In this document: positions 1 to 11,125 of the stretch, piece by piece
Layout of the letters: each line of letters starts with the position of its first letter
Numbering within the stretch: the stretch's first letter is position 1
Assembly (NCBI RefSeq): GCF_000696185.1
Contig: NZ_KK853997.1
Location: 691,624-732,036 of the forward strand
Length of the DNA stretch: 40,413 bases
Direction: 5' to 3'
Source of the DNA: Kitasatospora cheerisanensis KCTC 2395
GTDB lineage: Bacteria; Actinomycetota; Actinomycetes; Streptomycetales; Streptomycetaceae
The notes under the pieces: generated by a model
Database searches by the model: none
Told to the model about the DNA's origin: nothing
What the model saw: the letters and a program-made list of their open reading frames with translations, nothing else
Made by a program: the position numbers and the translations under genes

Positions 1-100
1 CGCGCAGGTCCTCGGTCTCCTCCTGGGCGTGGCGCAGCCGCAGGGCGAGCAGCCGGCGCGGGTCGGTCCCCGTCCGGTGCGGCTCGCGGGGCTTCGACAC
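1..100 (-). CDS. 5' end of an unidentified protein (partial)
   Basis: On the minus strand a GTG at 98-100 opens a frame that stays open to the window edge. The visible N-terminus begins MSKPREPHRTGTDPRRLLAL and then becomes arginine-rich and helical, with an acidic stretch (HAQEETEDLR). It starts only a few bases after the stop codon of the hybrid kinase (105-107), so the two are probably co-transcribed and translationally coupled. Only about 33 residues are present, too few to name a family. Its position suggests a partner of the kinase. Confidence 0.6.
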   Translation of the reverse strand, partial: MSKPREPHRTGTDPRRLLALRLRHAQEETEDLR

Positions 101-104
101 GGCG

Positions 105-4007
<3,903 letters not shown>

Positions 4008-4106
4008 GTGGCCACCACCTCGGGTCCGGTCGACGGGGCCGGGGCCGACGGGCGGGTCGGGCCCGGGCGTTCACGGTGGGTCCTCTCCACTGTGGCACCC
4101 TCCCGG

Positions 4107-4661
4107 TCAGGGTTCCGCCGGAGGGCGCAGCGTCTCCAGCCACACCCGCTTGCCGCCGCCGGGCACCGGATCGCTGCCCCAGGCGGCGGCGAGCCGGTCG
4201 ACCACCCGCAGGCCGTGGCCGCCCGGCCGGGCCGGCGTGTGCGCGGCGCGCAGCACCGGCAGCCGGTCGTCCCGGTCGCGGACCGCGATCCGCAACAGCG
4301 GTCCGCAGCAGGTCAGTTCCAGCGCGTAGGGGCCGCTCGCGTGCTGGCAGGCATTGGTGACGAGTTCGCTGGCCATCAGCAGGACGTCCTCGGCGGCGGC
4401 CCGGCCGTCGGCGTCCCGGGCCGGCAGCCAGCCCCAGGCCAGCAGGGCGAGGCGGGTGAACTCGCGGCTGCGGGCGACGGCCCCGGGCGCGGTGTCCAGC
4501 GCGAGGCTGCGCCGCTCGGTGCGGTCCTCCCCCCGGTCCTCGGCGCGGTCGTCCCCGGCCCGGTGGCGGTCCTCGGCGCGGTCCTGGCCGGATCCGTGGC
4601 TCTCGGCGCGGTCGTCGGTGCGGTCGCTCTCGGTGCGGTCCTCGGCGGCGGGACGGTTCAT
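4107..4661 (-). CDS. RsbW-like serine kinase / ATP-binding regulator
   Basis: A 184-residue GHKL ATPase of the anti-sigma-factor/RsbW class. The N box is ELVTNACQHA (Asn103), followed by RDRDDRLP and the GGHGLRVVDRL lid region. Such proteins bind sigma factors or phosphorylate STAS antagonists. The first ~50 residues are a highly charged low-complexity tail of D/R/E repeats (DRAED-type) absent from typical family members. The ATG at 4659-4661 shares one base with the TGA of the STAS gene (TGATG), so the two are translationally coupled. The open frame extends further upstream, but that part overlaps the STAS gene and is a shadow. The SigB-type sigma gene upstream is the obvious candidate partner. 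Confidence 0.85.
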   Translation of the reverse strand: MNRPAAEDRTESDRTDDRAESHGSGQDRAEDRHRAGDDRAEDRGEDRTERRSLALDTAPGAVARSREFTRLALLAWGWLPARDADGRAAAEDVLLMASELVTNACQHASGPYALELTCCGPLLRIAVRDRDDRLPVLRAAHTPARPGGHGLRVVDRLAAAWGSDPVPGGGKRVWLETLRPPAEP

Positions 4662-5077
4662 CAGTGCTCCTCGTACCCGTCGCCGTACCCGTCCGTCCTG
4701 TCCAGCAGCCCTTGGGCGTCCGCGGCGAGCGCGTCCGCGACGGTCGGGCGGACGACCAGGACCTCGTCCGCGCCGGTGATCTCCAGCATGCGGACCACCA
4801 CCGAGCCGGGGGCGGCCAGCAGCAGCGGGATGCCGGCCCGCCGGGCGGCGACGTTGGCGCGCAGCAGCAGGTTGAGCCCGGTGGAGTCGCAGAAGTCCAG
4901 GCCGCCGCAGTCGACCACGAGCCGGGCCGGCGGGTCGGCGACGGCCCGCTCCAGGGCGTCCCGGAGCGGGCCGACGCTGTCGTGGTCGAGTTCGCCCTCG
5001 GGCCGCACCACCAGCGCACCGGGGGGACGGTGCAGAGCGACGGTGAGCGGGACACCGGTGGCAGGCTGTGCGTCCAC
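4661..5077 (-). CDS. STAS-domain anti-sigma factor antagonist (RsbV-like)
   Basis: A single STAS domain of 138 residues. The phosphorylatable serine sits in LDFCDSTGLNLLL (Ser65 from the chosen start), preceded by the PEGELDHDS strand-helix signature. In this family the unphosphorylated protein sequesters the RsbW-type kinase and frees the sigma factor. I chose the GTG at 5075-5077 because AGGAGG lies 10 bases upstream. The longer GTG start at 5116 has no usable ribosome-binding site. The stop overlaps the start of the RsbW-like gene by one base. Confidence 0.87.
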   Translation of the reverse strand: MDAQPATGVPLTVALHRPPGALVVRPEGELDHDSVGPLRDALERAVADPPARLVVDCGGLDFCDSTGLNLLLRANVAARRAGIPLLLAAPGSVVVRMLEITGADEVLVVRPTVADALAADAQGLLDRTDGYGDGYEEH

Positions 5078-5139
5078 GGTCCGAACACCTCCTGCCGTAC
5101 GGCGTTGGTCCTCCACCCTCGGGTGGCTCGCCCGCGCGG

Positions 5140-5164
5140 CTACCCGGCGGGAGCGGACTCAATC
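5140..5164 (-). promoter_or_regulatory. possible SigB-type promoter for the STAS/kinase genes
   Basis: On the minus strand GATT (5164-5161), a 15-base spacer and GGGTAG (5145-5140) resemble the streptomycete SigB consensus GNNT-N14-16-GGGTAY, with G instead of a pyrimidine at the last position. It sits at the end of the sigma gene, about 60 bp before the STAS start. Confidence 0.35.
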
Positions 5165-6115
5165 AGCGTCCGGGACGGGCCGCCCGTCGCCCTCGATCTG
5201 CTCGCGCAGCCGGGTCAGGGTGGCGGCGAGGATCCGCGAGACGTGCATCTGGGAGACGCCGATCTCGCTCGCGATCTCGCTCTGGGTGAGTCCGCCCCAG
5301 AACCGCAGCAGCAGCACGGTGCGTTCGCGCTCCGGCAGTTCGGCGAGGAACGGGCGGGCCACCACCCGCAGTTCGGCGAGTTCGAGCTCGGGGTCGCAGG
5401 TGCCCAGCCGGTTGATCAGGGCGCTGCCGGTGTCCTCGGAGTCCTCGTCGCGCAGCGAGTCCAGCGAGTCGCAGCGGCACAGCCGTCCGGCGTCCAGCCC
5501 TTCGGCGGCCTCGGCCTCGGTGAGGTGCAGTTCCTCGGCGAGTTCGGCGGTGTCGGGCAGCCGGCCCAGGTCCTGTTCGAGCCGGTCGGAGGCGCGGGCG
5601 GCGGCCAGGTAGCGCTCCTGGACGCTGCGCGGGACCCGCAGCGGCCACGAGGTGTCGCGGAAGAACCGCTTGATCTCGCCGGAGATGGTCGGGATCGCGT
5701 ACGTCACGAACTCGACGCCGCGGTCCGGGTCGAACCCGTCGACGGCCTTGATCAGGCCGATGGTGCCGACCTGCAGGATGTCGTCGAGCTCCTCGGGGCG
5801 GTGCCGGAACCGCGCGGCGACGAACCGCACCAGCGGCATGTTGAGTTCGATGACGGTGCCGCGCACGTAGCTGTACGTCGATCCCTCGCGCGGCAGTCGG
5901 CGCAGCCGGCGGAACAGGGCGTCGCTGATCTCGCGGGCCTCGAACTTGCCCATGGCGCGCATCTCGCGCCGGGTCGGCCGGTACATCGGGTCGATGTCGC
6001 GGGCGGCCGCGGCGCGGGACCGCGCGGTGCGCTCCTCGTCGTGGGGGTCGGGTGCGTGCTGAGGTCCGCCGGTCCCGTTGCGGGACGGCGGTCGGCGGTG
6101 GGTCGTGGTGGTCAC
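5159..6115 (-). CDS. SigB/SigF/SigG-family RNA polymerase sigma factor
   Basis: A 318-residue sigma factor. After a disordered N-terminus come the conserved region 2 (LVRFVAARFRHRPEELDDILQVGTIGLIKA and FDPDRGVEFVTYA), the SigB-type motif IPTISGEIKRFFRD, region 3, and a region 4 helix-turn-helix (LTQSEIASEIGVSQMHVSRIL). This is the group 3 stress/differentiation sigma class, normally held inactive by an RsbW-like anti-sigma factor. The GTG start at 6115 has GGGAG about 10 bases upstream. A start at the internal MYRPTRREM would also give a full sigma factor. It is followed on the same strand by STAS and RsbW-like genes, consistent with a partner-switching module. Confidence 0.92.
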   Translation of the reverse strand: MTTTTHRRPPSRNGTGGPQHAPDPHDEERTARSRAAAARDIDPMYRPTRREMRAMGKFEAREISDALFRRLRRLPREGSTYSYVRGTVIELNMPLVRFVAARFRHRPEELDDILQVGTIGLIKAVDGFDPDRGVEFVTYAIPTISGEIKRFFRDTSWPLRVPRSVQERYLAAARASDRLEQDLGRLPDTAELAEELHLTEAEAAEGLDAGRLCRCDSLDSLRDEDSEDTGSALINRLGTCDPELELAELRVVARPFLAELPERERTVLLLRFWGGLTQSEIASEIGVSQMHVSRILAATLTRLREQIEGDGRPVPDAD

Positions 6116-6364
6116 GGGGAGTCATCTCCCGGGGACGGCGTGGGCCCGTCGCGACGCTCCGGCGAAGGACGGCTCGCCGCACGCCGGGGCACTGGGCCCG
6201 GACGGGGGCGGCCGCCGCGCGGAGCGGCGGTGGGACGGGCGGAGAACCGTGGTGCCCGGCTTCTTCAGGCGGACGGCTCCCGGCACGCAGCTCGCATGCC
6301 GTGGCTGGCGACCTTGCGGGTCGGACCACACCGGGCGCGGTGCACTCGGCGTGACGTCCCACTC

Positions 6365-6390
6365 GTACCCGATCGGCTGCGGTTGAATCC
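6365..6390 (-). promoter_or_regulatory. possible SigB-type promoter reading toward the sigma gene
   Basis: Minus-strand GGAT (6390-6387), 16 bases, then GGGTAC (6370-6365) match GNNT-N14-16-GGGTAY exactly. It would give a leader of about 240 nt before the sigma gene, implying autoregulation. Confidence 0.4.
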
Positions 6391-6415
6391 GATTCGCCCC
6401 GGTCGATCCGGGTAT
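6391..6415 (+). promoter_or_regulatory. possible SigB-type promoter for the Rho_N-like gene
   Basis: GATT (6391-6394), a 15-base spacer and GGGTAT (6410-6415) match the streptomycete SigB consensus. Transcription would start near 6422, 35 bases before the ATG at 6457. It abuts the opposite-strand candidate at 6365-6390. Confidence 0.5.
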
Positions 6416-6456
6416 GCGAGCGCGTGACCCCGTACGGCGACGAGAGGAGAGCGGTC

Positions 6457-6780
6457 ATGCCTGCCGGTTCGAGCCCCAAGCGGGAGCGCCAGTACGAGCA
6501 CATCAAGGAGAGCCAGCTGGAGCGCGGCGCCAGCAAGAAGCGCGCCGAGGAGATCGCCGCCCGCACCGTCAACAAGGAACGCGCCCGGCACGGCGAGAGC
6601 CGCACCGCGTCCCGCAGTTCGCTGAAGGACGTCTCCTCCGGGCACCGCGGCGGCAAGCGCTCGCACAGCGGCTCGCAGGGCCCGACCTACGACCAGCTGT
6701 ACAACGAGGCCCGCCAGCGCAACATCAAGGGCCGCTCGAAGATGAACAAGCACCAGCTGGAGAACGCCCTGGGACGGTGA
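6457..6780 (+). CDS. small basic protein, 'plasmid stabilization'/Rho_N-like family
   Basis: A 107-residue, very hydrophilic protein beginning MPAGSSPKRERQYEHIKES. It has a lysine/arginine-rich first half (KKRAEEIAARTVNKERAR) and a C-terminal helix-extended-loop-helix (PTYDQLYNEARQRNIKGRSKMNKHQLENAL) resembling the SAP/Rho N-terminal fold. The family is widespread in actinobacteria and often labelled plasmid stabilization protein, but nothing here indicates a plasmid or toxin-antitoxin function. The ATG is chosen because AGGAGA precedes it by ~7 bases. A longer frame from 6424 lacks a ribosome-binding site. A SigB-like promoter lies directly upstream, so a stress-induced nucleic-acid-binding role is a reasonable inference. 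Confidence 0.85.
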   Translation: MPAGSSPKRERQYEHIKESQLERGASKKRAEEIAARTVNKERARHGESRTASRSSLKDVSSGHRGGKRSHSGSQGPTYDQLYNEARQRNIKGRSKMNKHQLENALGR

Positions 6781-6785
6781 GAGCG

Positions 6786-7059
6786 ATGACGATGACGGTT
6801 CCGACCCCCTTCGACCCGGACGTGCGGCCGCCCGAGCCCCGGACAGCCCGCCCCGGCCCACCGACCCGCCGGGCCCCTCGGCCCCTCCCCGCTGCCGCCG
6901 GACCCGGACCCGCCGCTCTCGCCGCCCGTCCCCCACGACCCGCAGCCGCCGTCGCCGCGGCCCCGGTCCCGGGCCGCCCCGAACGACCCGAACCGCCCGC
7001 CCGGGCGGCCGGACCCGGAACCGACCCCGCAGCCGGCCACTCCGCCGCCCGGCGGGTAG
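6786..7059 (+). CDS. possible proline-rich small protein with a frame break
   Basis: ATG codons at 6786 and 6792 open MTMTVPTPFDPDVRPPEP. From about 6835 the frame with G/C third positions shifts by one and reads PLPPDPDPPLSPPVPHDPQ... to a TAG at 7057-7059. Both halves are proline/aspartate-rich, and the break lies in a C-rich run, so one interrupted gene of ~90 residues is likely. It starts six bases after the stop of the preceding gene. Proline-rich composition is common by chance in such DNA, so this call is weak. Confidence 0.3.
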
Positions 7060-7062
7060 CCC

Positions 7063-8391
7063 TTACTCCACGTTCGCGGCGGTCACGGTCCACGCCTCGG
7101 CCGACGCCTCGTCCATCCGGAGATCGAACGTGAGGGCGATCGGCCGGCGGACGCGGGCGTCGCCGCGGAGCACCTGCTCGGTGCGCCGGTCGACCTCGTA
7201 GTAGACGCCCTCCGCGTCGGCCGAGACGCGGAAGACGATCGGCTCGCGCGAGACCAGCGAGCGCACCGTGACCGCCTTGACGACGGCCTCGCGCATGACG
7301 GTCCGGTTGATCGTGCGCACGGGCGTGAAGTCGAGGCTGCCGTCGTTCATCACCCACTCCTCGAGGAACCGCTCGACGGCGACCTCCAGGACCGCCCGGT
7401 CGAACCGGCCGTCCAGCACGCTCAGGTCGCCGGCGGCGGTGTCGGCGTCCGTGCTCCACGAGATGTTGGTGAGCGACAGGACGTCGCTCACGCCCCGCAC
7501 CGCGGTCTTCCCGGCCACCTCCAGCACCGCCTCGCGGGCGACCTCCTTCTGGTCCCAGCCGTCCGTCTCGATGGCGCTGGTCAGGTGGTGCGCGCCCTCG
7601 GCCGCCTGCTCGATCGACGAGACGATCCACTCCCCGGCCTGGTTCTTGCGCAGCGTCCAGTACTCCACCGGGCGCGTCGAACCGTCCTTGCGCACCGCGT
7701 CCGAGCCGTAGCTGCGGCGCACGTAGTCGTTGAGCGTCGCGGTGATCCGGAACGTGACGGTGTCGTTGACCTCGCCGGCGCGGTTCGCCACGTCGACCAG
7801 CTCGACCTCCGGGCCGGAGACGATCTCCACCACGTTGACCTCGCCGCGCGACTCGTAGTCCCGCAGCTCCTCGCCCCACTTGCCGTACAGCACCGGGGAC
7901 AGGATCTGCTGCAAGGTGCCGTGGTCGTGCTGCGTCCACGCCTGCTGGGCGGTCCGGTACAGCCACACCGCCCGCTGCTCCAGCGCGGCCCGGTCGAAGG
8001 TCGCGTCGGTTTCGGCGATCGCGTCCACCCGCGCCCCGACCTGGGCGGCCCGCTCGCGCGCCTGCTCGTCCGAGCGGTGCGCCGTACGGTCCGACACCGT
8101 GTTCAGGCCGGCCGACTGCTGCGCCTTCCGCTTCCGCCGCCGGAGCCACAGGAACACCAGGACGACGATCACGAGCACCAGCAGCGGGAAGAACCCACCG
8201 CCACCGCCGCCCGCGACGAACCCGTAGCCGAAGCCCCCGCCGGTCGTGTGGAAGCCGCCGCCACCGCCACCGCCGCCCCCACCCCCGCCGTTGAACCCGT
8301 GGCTACCGCCCCCGCCACGCGCGTACGCCACCGCCGGGCTGCTCAGCGCAGCGGCTCCGGCGACCACAGTTATCCACCGACGGGTGCGCAC
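7063..8391 (-). CDS. TIM44-like domain membrane protein
   Basis: A 442-residue protein. A signal peptide or first membrane segment (~8-24) is followed by a long glycine-rich linker with a run of about 12 glycines (~27-66). A hydrophobic segment FFPLLVLVIVVLVFLWL (~67-83) follows, capped by RRRKRKAQQ. The remainder is soluble, with a Tim44/MBA1-like domain (AWTQHDHGTLQQILSPVLYGKWGEEL...). A second half contains VERFLEEWVMNDGSLDFTPV. The topology suggests a membrane-anchored cytoplasmic domain. Bacterial members have no settled function. The GTG start at 8389-8391 has GGGGGAG just upstream. Confidence 0.85.
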   Translation of the reverse strand: MRTRRWITVVAGAAALSSPAVAYARGGGGSHGFNGGGGGGGGGGGGFHTTGGGFGYGFVAGGGGGGFFPLLVLVIVVLVFLWLRRRKRKAQQSAGLNTVSDRTAHRSDEQARERAAQVGARVDAIAETDATFDRAALEQRAVWLYRTAQQAWTQHDHGTLQQILSPVLYGKWGEELRDYESRGEVNVVEIVSGPEVELVDVANRAGEVNDTVTFRITATLNDYVRRSYGSDAVRKDGSTRPVEYWTLRKNQAGEWIVSSIEQAAEGAHHLTSAIETDGWDQKEVAREAVLEVAGKTAVRGVSDVLSLTNISWSTDADTAAGDLSVLDGRFDRAVLEVAVERFLEEWVMNDGSLDFTPVRTINRTVMREAVVKAVTVRSLVSREPIVFRVSADAEGVYYEVDRRTEQVLRGDARVRRPIALTFDLRMDEASAEAWTVTAANVE

Positions 8392-8501
8392 TCGGCTCCC
8401 CCTTCAAGAATTCAGAGCTGCTCCCTGCGAGCCTACAAGCCGGGCCACCGCGGACCGCACCCGCCGGGAGACGCGGTGCCCGGGGCCCGGTCGCCGCCCC
8501 G

Positions 8502-8541
8502 GGAATTGACCCCGAACACCTGGGCGGAATTGACCTGAACC
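8502..8541 (+). repeat. two direct copies of GGAATTGACC..GAAC upstream of the cupin gene
   Basis: GGAATTGACC occurs at 8502-8511 and again at 8526-8535, each followed by GAAC, so the copies are offset by 24 bp. They lie in the 181-bp gap upstream of the cupin gene. They could be a repeated regulator site or alternative -35 elements (TTGACC). Confidence 0.5.
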
Positions 8542-8559
8542 ACGGGCCACTCCGGGCCA

Positions 8560-8575
8560 TAGGCTCGTGATCATG
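8560..8575 (+). promoter_or_regulatory. -10 element for a possibly leaderless cupin transcript
   Basis: TAGGCT (8560-8565) ends seven bases before the ATG at 8573 and no ribosome-binding site is visible. This suggests transcription starts at or next to the start codon. A plausible -35 (TGAACC, 8536-8541) lies 18 bases upstream. Confidence 0.4.
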
Positions 8576-9073
8576 ACTACCGAGAGCGTGCACCTGCCCG
8601 CGATGCTGACCCGCCGTGCCGAGGCCGAGACCTGTGCCGACCCGAGCAGTGTGATGACCCTGCTCGGCGAGTCGGACGCCGCGCCGGGCGGCTTCACCAG
8701 CTACCGGTCCAGCTTCGCCGCCGGGGCGCCGGGGGCTCCGGCGCACTTCCACACGAAGGCGACGGAGCTGTTCTTCGTGCTCGGCGGCTCGCTGCGGGTG
8801 CTGGTGGACGACCTGGTCACCGTCCTGCACGAGGGCGACTTCCTGGCGGTGCCGCCGCGCACCCCGCACGCCTTCGCGGCGGCGCCCGACTCGGAGGCGG
8901 ACGTCCTGTTCGTCTTCACCCCCGGCCTGGGCCGGTTCGACTACCTGCGGCTGCTCGGCCGGGTGATGCGCGGCGAGGCCGACCCGAAGGAGATCGCCGA
9001 GTCCGCTGAGCGCTTCGACAACCACTACGTCGACAGCCCCGTCTGGCGCGCCGCCCTCGACGCCTCCGCCTGA
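8573..9073 (+). CDS. cupin-domain protein
   Basis: A 166-residue single cupin. Motif 1 is PAHFHTKATELFFVLGGSLRVLV (His58, His60, Glu65 as metal ligands). Motif 2 is EGDFLAVPPRTPHAFAAAP, with the fourth ligand His in TPHAF. The C-terminal helix (RFDYLRLLGRVMRGEADPKEIAESAERFDNHYV) is typical of small actinobacterial quercetin-dioxygenase-like cupins. Substrate unknown. The ATG at 8573 is preferred over the GTG at 8567. No Shine-Dalgarno sequence is seen. The next gene downstream is convergent. Confidence 0.85.
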   Translation: MTTESVHLPAMLTRRAEAETCADPSSVMTLLGESDAAPGGFTSYRSSFAAGAPGAPAHFHTKATELFFVLGGSLRVLVDDLVTVLHEGDFLAVPPRTPHAFAAAPDSEADVLFVFTPGLGRFDYLRLLGRVMRGEADPKEIAESAERFDNHYVDSPVWRAALDASA

Positions 9074-9134
9074 CCCGGCCGCGCGGCGGCGGACGGGCCT
9101 GCCTGCCGGGGTGCTCCTCCGGACCGGCGGGGCG

Positions 9135-10000
9135 TCAGGGGATCAGCGAGTCCTCCGCGCTCTCCAGGGCGAGGCGGACGGCGCCGACGGCGGCGGACTC
9201 GTTGCGCAGCGGGGAGCGGTGCAGGGCGGGCGGGGAGAGCGTGATGTGCCGCAGGCGGGTGCGGAGTTCGTCGACGAGGTCCGGGTGGCGCTCGACGACG
9301 CCGCCGCCGATCACGAGGGCGTCGGGGTCGAGCAGGTGGGTGAGGGCCGCGAGGCCCGCGCCGATCCGGCGGACGGCGGTGGCGCGGGAGTCGGGATCGG
9401 TGAGGTCGGCGTCGAGCAGCCGCTGTTCGAGCCAGCCGGGCCGGGCCGGCCCGGTGCGCGGATCGCCGGGGACGTCCGCGGGGGCGAGGTACCCGAGTTC
9501 GCCCGCCGCTCCCCCGGCGCCCCGGTGGAGCCGGCCGCGGATGAGCAGGCCGGCGCCGACCCGTGAGCCCCAGTGGACGTAGGCCACGGTGTCGAGGCCG
9601 CGGGCCGCGCCGTGGTGGTGCTCGCCGAGTACGGCGAGGTTGGCGTCGTTCTCCACCAGGACGGGGCAGCCGGGGTGGGCGGCGAGGAGGTCGGCGCGGA
9701 GCCCGGCGACCGGCCACGGGCCGCGCTCGGGGAGCGGGGCGGTGACGAGGCCGGGCGCGCCGACCGCGACGGCGCGCAGGCTGCCGGAGCCGGGCAGTCC
9801 GGCCAGCAGTTCGGCGAGGCGGTCGCACACCTCGCGGGCGGCCCGAGGGGCGGTCATGCCGTGGTCGTCCAGCCGCCAGCGGCCGACCACGGCGCCCTGG
9901 AGGTCGGCCAGCAGGACCACCAGGCGGGTCGGCCCGACGTCGATGCCGGCGACGTGCCCGGCCTCCGCCCGGAACCGGACCGTGCGCGCGGGCCGGCCGG
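9135..10000 (-). pseudogene. ROK-family regulator, 5' end missing
   Basis: The minus-strand frame encodes the sugar-kinase-like part of a ROK protein: [26 protein letters not shown], then [14 protein letters not shown], then a GGAAGELGYLAP segment, ending ESAEDSLIP. The zinc-binding cysteine cluster of ROK kinases is absent and the usual GE-GH histidine is replaced by tyrosine, so this was a NagC/XylR-type repressor rather than a sugar kinase. The PGRPAR linker should be preceded by a winged-helix domain of ~70 residues. Instead the sequence at ~10,000 switches to the antisense of a HAD gene. The continuing open frame (to 10502) is therefore not native, and the repressor has lost its DNA-binding domain and start codon. 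Confidence 0.75.
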
Positions 10001-10515
10001 GCCACTTCGCGGCGCTGTCCGACACCCTGGCCCCGCTCGGCATCGAGGTCGGCTGGAGCTGGTACCTGACCCACACCGGCACCTCGACCCCGGAGACCAT
10101 CGGCGACGCCCTCCGTCGGCACGGCGTCACCCCCGTCGAGCCGGTGGACGCCCTGGTGGCCGTCTGCGAGGAGCGGTACCTCGACCACCTCGCGGAGGTC
10201 CGCGAGATCCCCCGGGTCGCCGACCTGGCCCGCTCGCTGGCCGGACGCCTGCCGCTCGCCGTCGCCTCCGGCGGCATGCGCCGCACCGTGCAGGCCACCA
10301 TGGCGCACCTGGGCCTCACCGGTCTGTTCAGCTGCACCGTCACCCGCGACGACGTCGCCGAGGGCAAACCCGCACCGGAGATCTTCCTGCTCGCCGCGGA
10401 GCGCCTGGGCGTCGACCCCGCCCGCTGCCTGGTGCTGGAGGACAGCGACTCCGGTCTCCTCGCCGCCCACCGCGCCGGGATGGCCGCCGTCGACATCCGC
10501 ACCGACGCCTTCTGA
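10001..10515 (+). pseudogene. HAD-superfamily phosphatase, N-terminus missing
   Basis: The plus-strand frame encodes [26 protein letters not shown], then [21 protein letters not shown] (motif II Ser), [17 protein letters not shown] (motif III Lys) and [19 protein letters not shown] (motif IV acidic pair), ending at a TGA at 10513. This is a beta-phosphoglucomutase-like HAD. The first ~15-20 residues, which should carry the catalytic DxDGT motif, are missing: upstream of ~10,000 the DNA is the coding region of the opposite-strand ROK gene. No start codon with a ribosome-binding site is visible near the junction. The protein is predicted inactive unless the junction is an assembly error. Confidence 0.75.
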
Positions 10516-10520
10516 CCCGG

Positions 10521-10542
10521 CCCGCCGCCCGGCCGGGGCGGG
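10521..10542 (+). terminator. possible terminator after the HAD remnant
   Basis: CCCGCC (10521-10526) pairs with GGCGGG (10537-10542) across a 10-base GC-rich loop, just after the TGA. Without a U tract this is only suggestive. Confidence 0.25.
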
Positions 10543-10669
10543 TGAGGAGCGGCCCCGGCTGCGCCGACCGGGTGGCGCCGGGCGGGCGGCGGCGCGGAGC
10601 GCGGAGGGCCGGTCCGGGCGGGGCTAGCGTCCTGCGCGGGCGGAACAGGCGGACCCGTGGGAGCGGCGG

Positions 10670-11125
10670 ATGCGGTGGTGGACGGCGGTGGCGGAGACGG
10701 CGCTGTGGTGGGCCGGGCTGTGCGGCCTGTACACCGTGCTGATCTCCACCGTTGACGCCCTGGAACTGCTGGTCGGGGCGCTCGCCGCGCTGCTCGGAGC
10801 CCTGGCCGCCCGCCCGGCCCGGCTCGCCTCCGGCGCCCGGGCGGGCGGCGCGGCGGGCCTGTGGCCCGCCATGCGGCGCTGGCCCCCGGCGGTGCTCGTC
10901 GACACCTGGCGGCTCGCCGTGCTCACCCTCCGACCGTCCCGCGCCCGCCCGGCCTTCCGCGACCTGCTGCTGCCCGAACGCACCGGCCCCGCCTGGGCGT
11001 TGGCGCTCTACTCGGCCACCCCGGGCGGCTACGCGGTGTCCGCCGACCCGGCCCGGGTGCACGTCCTGACTCCCGGACCCGGGCTGCTGGAACGGGCCCT
11101 GACGACCCGCCGGGTGACCGGGTGA
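10670..11125 (+). CDS. mnhE: Na+/H+ antiporter subunit E (MnhE/MrpE)
   Basis: A 151-residue membrane protein with two or three N-terminal hydrophobic helices (ALWWAGLCGLYTVLI, ALELLVGALAALLGALAA) and the MrpE-type cytoplasmic half (LALYSATPGGYAVSADPARVHVLTPGPGLLERAL). It is the first gene of the antiporter operon. The ATG has GGGAG about 8 bases upstream. TAGCGT at 10625-10630 could be the operon's -10 element. The stop overlaps the next start (GTGA at 11122). MrpE/MbhA subunits are needed for assembly of multi-subunit cation/proton antiporters but are not themselves the proton pump. Confidence 0.85.
   Translation: MRWWTAVAETALWWAGLCGLYTVLISTVDALELLVGALAALLGALAARPARLASGARAGGAAGLWPAMRRWPPAVLVDTWRLAVLTLRPSRARPAFRDLLLPERTGPAWALALYSATPGGYAVSADPARVHVLTPGPGLLERALTTRRVTG

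Noticed and set aside
4664..6427. 587-residue plus-strand frame opposite the sigma/STAS genes
   Set aside because: Lies antisense to three genes with clear conserved motifs and shows no domain of its own.
6457..6780. Plasmid or toxin-antitoxin origin suggested by the 'plasmid stabilization' label
   Set aside because: The protein is a chromosomal Rho_N-like family member; no partner toxin, replication gene or mobile element is nearby.
9135..10502. 455-residue minus-strand frame as one ROK protein
   Set aside because: Only the part up to ~10,000 is ROK-like; the rest is the reverse complement of the HAD gene and does not encode a winged helix.
9589..10515. 308-residue plus-strand frame as a full HAD protein
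   Set aside because: The first ~135 residues are antisense ROK sequence with no DxDGT motif.
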